In this document: positions 14,844 through 18,556 of the stretch, piece by piece
How the letters are laid out: each line of letters opens with the position of its first letter
How positions within the stretch are numbered: position 1 is the stretch's first letter
Origin: Actinomycetota bacterium
GTDB lineage: Bacteria > Actinomycetota > Humimicrobiia > Humimicrobiales > Humimicrobiaceae
DNA: 18,556 bases
Direction of reading: 5' to 3'
Assembly: GCA_016927635.1 (NCBI GenBank)
Contig: JAFGMJ010000047.1
Span: 1-18,556, forward strand
Made by a program: the position numbers and the translations under genes
The notes under the pieces: generated by a model
Told to the model about the DNA's origin: nothing
What the model saw: only the letters and a program-made list of their open reading frames with translations
Databases searched by the model: none

Positions 14844-15647
14844 ATGGATATAAACAGGAAAATGATACTTTTTGCAAACTGGAAAATATATATGAAATCC
14901 AGAAAAGAAGTAGAAAGTTATGTAAATCGTTTAAAAACCTCAATGGGCATATTTGACGATGAAGCGCTGGAAATCCATATAATGACAGATTTTCTTTCTC
15001 TTGAATATGTCAGCAAAAAGCTTGAAGAATTTGGCATAAAGGCAGGTGTACAGGATTTATTCTGGGAAGATTTCGGTCCTTATGCAGGTGAGGTATCACC
15101 AATGATGTTAAAGGACCTGGGCTGCTGCAGCGCTTATCTGGGGCATTCTGAAAGAAAAGCTTATTTCGGTGAAAATGATAAAAATATAAATAAAAAACTA
15201 CTGGCATGCCTAAGAAATAAAATAATACCACTTGTTTTTATTGGTGAGACAAAAGAAGATCTTGGTGCGGGCATGACTGAAAAGGTACTGCGCTCTCAGT
15301 TAAGTATATGCCTTAAAAATGTAAGCCGTGAAATGGCTGGCAAAGTCGTAATTATATATGAGCCAAGATGGGCTATAGGCCAGAGAGAATCTGCGCCCCC
15401 TGAAAGCATAAGCGCAATGCATATTCTTACCAGGAAGCTGCTCTCGGAGATTTATGATGATGATTGTGCATTTAAAATGAAAATACTCTATGGCGGAAGC
15501 GTAAATCTAAAAAATATTGAGGAAATAATATCAATAAAAGATGTAGATGGAGTAGGCGCTGCAAGGGCAGCTCTTGACCCGGATGATTTTATAAAAATGA
15601 TACGCATTATTGAAAAAGAAGCTATAAAAAGAAAAGCAAAATTTTAA
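14844..15647 (+). CDS. tpiA: Triosephosphate isomerase family protein, divergent loop 6
   Basis: This is a TIM-barrel isomerase of the TPI family with its catalytic set intact: N12 and K14 in 'ANWKIY', H101 in 'LGHSERKAYFGE' and E173 in 'YEPRWAIG'. Phosphate-binding 'YGGSV' (216-220) is also present. The mobile loop 6, normally 'AIGTGK', reads 'AIGQRESAPPESI', and the usual 'CIGE' reads 'FIGE'. From memory, 'WAIGxxxPAxxE' is closer to erythrulose-phosphate isomerases (EryH/LerI) than to glycolytic TPI. This fits its place beside an RpiB-type isomerase and an aldolase and away from gap and pgk. No Shine-Dalgarno sequence precedes the ATG at 14844. A second in-frame ATG at 14862 has AGGAA just before it at poor spacing, so the start is uncertain. 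It could still be the cell's ordinary TPI. Confidence 0.85.
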   Translation: MDINRKMILFANWKIYMKSRKEVESYVNRLKTSMGIFDDEALEIHIMTDFLSLEYVSKKLEEFGIKAGVQDLFWEDFGPYAGEVSPMMLKDLGCCSAYLGHSERKAYFGENDKNINKKLLACLRNKIIPLVFIGETKEDLGAGMTEKVLRSQLSICLKNVSREMAGKVVIIYEPRWAIGQRESAPPESISAMHILTRKLLSEIYDDDCAFKMKILYGGSVNLKNIEEIISIKDVDGVGAARAALDPDDFIKMIRIIEKEAIKRKAKF

Positions 15648-15686
15648 CTTATGCAATAGTATTTTTTAAAAAAAATTGCCTGCTTA

Positions 15687-15715
15687 TTTATATCAATAAA
15701 TTAATATGCGATAAT
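15687..15715 (+). promoter_or_regulatory. Putative promoter of the c-di-GMP enzyme gene
   Basis: TTTATA at 15687-15692 and GATAAT at 15710-15715 are 17 bases apart, with an extended -10 TG at 15707-15708. A small perfect inverted repeat (TAATATT and AATATTA, 15712-15727) overlaps the predicted start point near 15722 and could bind a regulator, although such AT-only repeats arise easily here. Confidence 0.35.
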
Positions 15716-15757
15716 ATTGTAATATTAAAGACATATTATTTTTTTGTGGGTATTTAA

Positions 15758-18235
15758 TTGCAGTTAAATGCTTTTTCAACAACTCTTATAGCGGCAACTC
15801 TTATAAACGGGTTTCTTGCCTATTTTACCTGGAAAAGACGTCCTGTGCGCGGCAGCACAGAATTTTTTATGCTGCTGCTTGCAGTAAGCCAGTGGTCGTT
15901 TTTTGCTATTTTTGAGGCTGCAGCTGAAACTGTTTTTTATAAAACGCTGTTTTCAGTTTTAACATATCCGGGAATTTGTGCTCTGCCTTTATTATTTTTA
16001 ATATTTTCCTGCAGATATGCAAAAGCTGATAATTGGCTTTCAAAAAGAAATATAATCATTCTTTCCATAATCCCTTTTCTCACGGTGGTTTTTGCAGCCA
16101 CCAACAATTTGCATGGTCTCATATGGAGTAAAATAACGCTTGCGCAGAATGAACTGGCAGGCATTTACGGAGTATATTTTCATGGCGTCTGGTTCTGGAT
16201 AAATATTTCCTACAGCTATTTGATTTTAATTATAGCTCTTTTTACGCTGATGCTTTCAATGTATAAATACAGGCGCATTTACAATATCCAGTCAAGGATT
16301 TTGATATTTTCAGCAACAGTGCCAATAATTGCAAATATTGTTTATGCATTCTCTCCAAAAACCATAGTAGGTTTTGACATAACGCCGGTGTTTTTTACTG
16401 TTTCGGGACTTTTACTATTCCTGGCTTTTTTTTATTATAAGCTGTTTGATTTTTCACCGGTTGCACTTGAAACAATAATTGAGAGTTTAAATGACGGTAT
16501 AGTTCTTTTTGATGTCCAGAACAGAGTTGTCGAAAGCAATGCAAAAGCTTCAGAAATACTTGGAATGGAAAAAATCAAAATAGGCACTGAAAAGGCTATT
16601 CTCTATTCAAGACTGCCCGAGCTTAACAGATTGACTGAATTAAAGGGAAATATTAAAAAAATAGAACTGTCAGTTATAAAAAATAAAAAGAAAAAATATC
16701 TTCACATAATAAGCTCCGCTCTCTATGAGCGAAACAAAAAAAATATAATTGGTGATATACTTATCCTGAGAGATATAACATCGGAAAAAAACTATGAAAA
16801 TAAAATAAGCGAGACCAGGGATCTATTATCTGATATTATAGATTTTCTTCCTGACCCTACTCTTGCAATTGATATAAATGGCAAGACCATAGCCTGGAAT
16901 AAAGCATTAGAGAAACTTTCAGGTATAAAAAAAGATGATGTTATAAAAAAAGGGGATTCCTTGTACTCGTTGCCTTTTTACGGGCAGTCCAAGCCTGTAC
17001 TTCTGGATCTGCTTTTAAATAAAGATTTTAAACTGGAAAAATACTATGACAACATACAACATTCCGATGATAAAATAAAAGCTGAGCTTCATATTAGAAA
17101 TAATGGGCAAAATTATTATTTCTGGTCAGTAGCTTCATTTCTATATGGAAGCAAAGGTGAGGTATTAGGAGCTATAGAATCAATAAGAGACATAACAGAC
17201 CGGAAGTTAGCTGAAGAGCGTTTAAAGCATCTATCTTTTCATGATTCCATGACTTCTTTGTATAACAGGACATTTTTTGAAGAAGAACTTAAAAGAATGG
17301 ATAGTATAAGAATGTTGCCCATAAGCATAATAATGCTGGATTTGAATGGGCTAAAACTTGTAAATGATGCCTTTGGCCATGAAAGCGGTGATGAACTATT
17401 AAAAAATGCTGCCAAAATAATAAATAATTGCTGCAGGCAAACGGACGTAATAGCCAGATGGGGCGGCGATGAGTTTATAGTCATGCTGCCAGAAACCACA
17501 TCTGAACATTGCTCACAGGTTCTAAACAGGATAAAAGATGCCTGCAATAGCACTACTGATTTAAAAATACCGGTAAGTATTGCGATGGGCTTTGCTACAA
17601 AGGAAGAAATTGAAGAAGATATCAATGATGTAATAAAAAAAGCAGAAGATAAAATGTACAAAAACAAAATGTTAAATGCCAAAAGTGTACAGAGCCAGAT
17701 TGTAAAATCCCTGACAAATGCATTGTATGAAAAAAATATTGAAACTGTTAATCATTCTGAAAGGGTGATAAAGCTTGCCGAAAAAATGGGGAAAAAATTA
17801 ATGTTTGCAGAAGACAGGATGGATGACCTTTTACTGCATGCAAGCCTTCATGACATAGGTAAAGTTGCTTTAAGCGCTGATTTAATAAATAAGGGAGAAA
17901 AACTCACTGAAAAAGAGTGGGATGCTGTAAAAAAGCATTCTGAAGCCGGTTACAGGATAGCAAGCTCATCCACGCTGCTTTCCCCAATAGCGGAATATAT
18001 ACTTGCCCATCATGAGTGGTGGAATGGAACTGGCTATCCAAGAGGCCTTAAAGGCGAAGAAATACCCATTATATCCCGTATAGTATCAATAGCTGATGCA
18101 TACGATATAATGATAAGCGGCAGGCCATATAAAGAGCCAAAAAGTAAAGATGAAGCTATTATAGAGTTAAAGAAGTTTGCAGGCATTCAGTTTGACCCTG
18201 AACTTATTAAACATTTCGTTGAAATAATAAGATAA
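15758..18235 (+). CDS. Membrane c-di-GMP enzyme: 7TM sensor, PAS-PAS, GGDEF, HD-GYP
   Basis: Residues 1-225 carry about seven hydrophobic helices of the histidine-kinase N-terminal 7TM sensor type. Two PAS domains follow, about 235-340 and 350-480. The GGDEF cyclase domain (about 490-645) keeps 'GGDEF' at 569-573, the subclass motif 'DLNGLKLVND' and the inhibitory RxxD site 'RQTD' at 560-563. The HD-GYP phosphodiesterase domain (about 650-825) keeps 'HDIGK' at 698-702, H727, 'HHEWWNGTGYP' from 751 and 'IADAYD' at 778-783. Both making and breaking of c-di-GMP therefore look possible, with net output set by the sensor and PAS input. The TTG start is chosen because the 7TM region begins there; its Shine-Dalgarno sequence (GTGGG, 15746-15750) is modest. 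The gene stands alone with its own promoter candidate, 110 bases after the TPI gene. Control of the Tad pilus is possible but unproven. Confidence 0.92.
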   Translation: MQLNAFSTTLIAATLINGFLAYFTWKRRPVRGSTEFFMLLLAVSQWSFFAIFEAAAETVFYKTLFSVLTYPGICALPLLFLIFSCRYAKADNWLSKRNIIILSIIPFLTVVFAATNNLHGLIWSKITLAQNELAGIYGVYFHGVWFWINISYSYLILIIALFTLMLSMYKYRRIYNIQSRILIFSATVPIIANIVYAFSPKTIVGFDITPVFFTVSGLLLFLAFFYYKLFDFSPVALETIIESLNDGIVLFDVQNRVVESNAKASEILGMEKIKIGTEKAILYSRLPELNRLTELKGNIKKIELSVIKNKKKKYLHIISSALYERNKKNIIGDILILRDITSEKNYENKISETRDLLSDIIDFLPDPTLAIDINGKTIAWNKALEKLSGIKKDDVIKKGDSLYSLPFYGQSKPVLLDLLLNKDFKLEKYYDNIQHSDDKIKAELHIRNNGQNYYFWSVASFLYGSKGEVLGAIESIRDITDRKLAEERLKHLSFHDSMTSLYNRTFFEEELKRMDSIRMLPISIIMLDLNGLKLVNDAFGHESGDELLKNAAKIINNCCRQTDVIARWGGDEFIVMLPETTSEHCSQVLNRIKDACNSTTDLKIPVSIAMGFATKEEIEEDINDVIKKAEDKMYKNKMLNAKSVQSQIVKSLTNALYEKNIETVNHSERVIKLAEKMGKKLMFAEDRMDDLLLHASLHDIGKVALSADLINKGEKLTEKEWDAVKKHSEAGYRIASSSTLLSPIAEYILAHHEWWNGTGYPRGLKGEEIPIISRIVSIADAYDIMISGRPYKEPKSKDEAIIELKKFAGIQFDPELIKHFVEIIR

Positions 18236-18301
18236 AATAAATATTTATTTTCCATACAATTTGTTGTTTTACAAATGCTTAAATTGTAACCATTTCTTTT
18301 A

Positions 18302-18317
18302 CTGGCCTGAAAGCCAG
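18302..18317. terminator. Hairpin between converging reading frames, possible bidirectional terminator
   Basis: CTGGC (18302-18306) pairs with GCCAG (18313-18317) around CTGAAA. It lies 66 bases after the stop of the c-di-GMP enzyme gene and five bases beyond the end of the minus-strand frame. The + strand continues ATAAACTATTTT, a loose T-rich tail. The stem is short, so the terminator call rests mostly on position. Confidence 0.4.
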
Positions 18318-18322
18318 ATAAA

Positions 18323-18547
18323 CTATTTTCGGAAAATATTATTTATTATTATTCCGGCAATAATAATATAAGATATTGACGGCAGAATAATATATGTTAG
18401 AATATTTATGGGTATATGCTCAAAATGATAATATTTTCCGGCTGATGCTTTAAAATAAAAAAACTTATTTAAAAATATATGGACTATAATTATTATAAAA
18501 CAAATCAGCCTTATATTAAACAGTTTAATTATTTTAAAAAAATCATA
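18323..18547 (-). CDS. Possible C-terminal part of a membrane protein, start not found
   Basis: The last 321 bases hold no + strand gene. On the minus strand one frame stays open for about 74 codons to a TAG at 18325-18323. It has hydrophobic stretches such as 'LICFIIIIVHIFLNKFF' and 'INILTYIILPSISYIIIAGI' and a basic end 'NNIFRK'. Codon choice (ATA, AGG, GCC, GGA) suits the window. No ATG, GTG or TTG opens this frame, and a TAA lies upstream at 18550-18548. An ATG at 18546-18544 is out of frame by one base across a run of seven T (18542-18536), and the ATG frame is open to the window edge. A missed T, a real frameshift or plain AT-rich noise are all possible. No family is recognised. Confidence 0.35.
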   Translation of the reverse strand, partial: YDFFKIIKLFNIRLICFIIIIVHIFLNKFFYFKASAGKYYHFEHIPINILTYIILPSISYIIIAGIIINNIFRK

Positions 18548-18556
18548 TTATTTCTG

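Noticed and set aside
1-18556. CRISPR arrays, tRNA or rRNA genes, insertion sequences, attachment sites or prophage
   Set aside because: No regularly spaced direct repeats, no cloverleaf or rRNA-like segments, no transposase or integrase motifs and no phage structural genes were seen on either strand.

Overview
The window is AT-rich bacterial DNA. Ribosome binding sites are strong (AAGGAG/GGAGG type), TTG and GTG starts are frequent, and ATA and AGG codons are common. The gene set suggests a low-GC, probably monoderm bacterium: a Tad pilus assembly operon with no secretin gene in view, a PadR/HAAS/Toastrack envelope module and a DegV protein. A deep-branching actinobacterial or Firmicutes-like lineage would fit, but the sequence alone does not settle the phylum. 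No rRNA, tRNA, CRISPR array, insertion sequence or phage gene was found.

Region A (about 120-6800, + strand) is a Tad (tight adherence) type IVc pilus operon in the order cpaB, cpaE/tadZ, cpaF/tadA, tadB, tadC. A putative promoter with a 5'-end hairpin leader precedes it. The TadB platform protein is fused behind a signal peptide, an extracellular von Willebrand A domain with an intact MIDAS site, and an extra membrane anchor. Pilin, prepilin peptidase and TadE/F-type genes are absent from the window, so they must lie elsewhere. A small minus-strand membrane protein gene (6875-7156) with its own promoter candidate closes the region.

Region B (about 7430-11460, + strand) is a compact, probably autoregulated operon. 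A 10-5-10 perfect palindrome overlaps a sigma70-type promoter. It is followed by a PadR repressor, a HAAS (DUF1700-type) membrane protein, a membrane-anchored DUF4097 protein, two lipoprotein-like DUF2807 paralogues and a three-helix membrane protein. Two hairpins follow, the second a strong terminator. The first four genes overlap or abut. The three Toastrack-type proteins are built from rungs of about 19 residues, and the two DUF2807 paralogues share exactly the same rung spacing but use different turn motifs. The module looks like an envelope-stress or surface system.

Region C (about 11600-15650, + strand) is metabolic: a DegV fatty-acid-binding protein, a divergent thymidylate synthase family protein, an RpiB-type sugar-phosphate isomerase, a long class II aldolase and a triosephosphate isomerase family protein with an altered loop 6. 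The isomerase-aldolase-isomerase set suggests a sugar-phosphate route, possibly for tetrulose phosphates, rather than core glycolysis.

Region D (about 15690-18556) holds a large cyclic-di-GMP enzyme (seven-helix sensor, two PAS, GGDEF, HD-GYP) with its own promoter candidate. It is followed by a hairpin and a possible minus-strand membrane protein tail whose start cannot be found. A link between this c-di-GMP enzyme and the Tad pilus is biologically plausible but is inference only.
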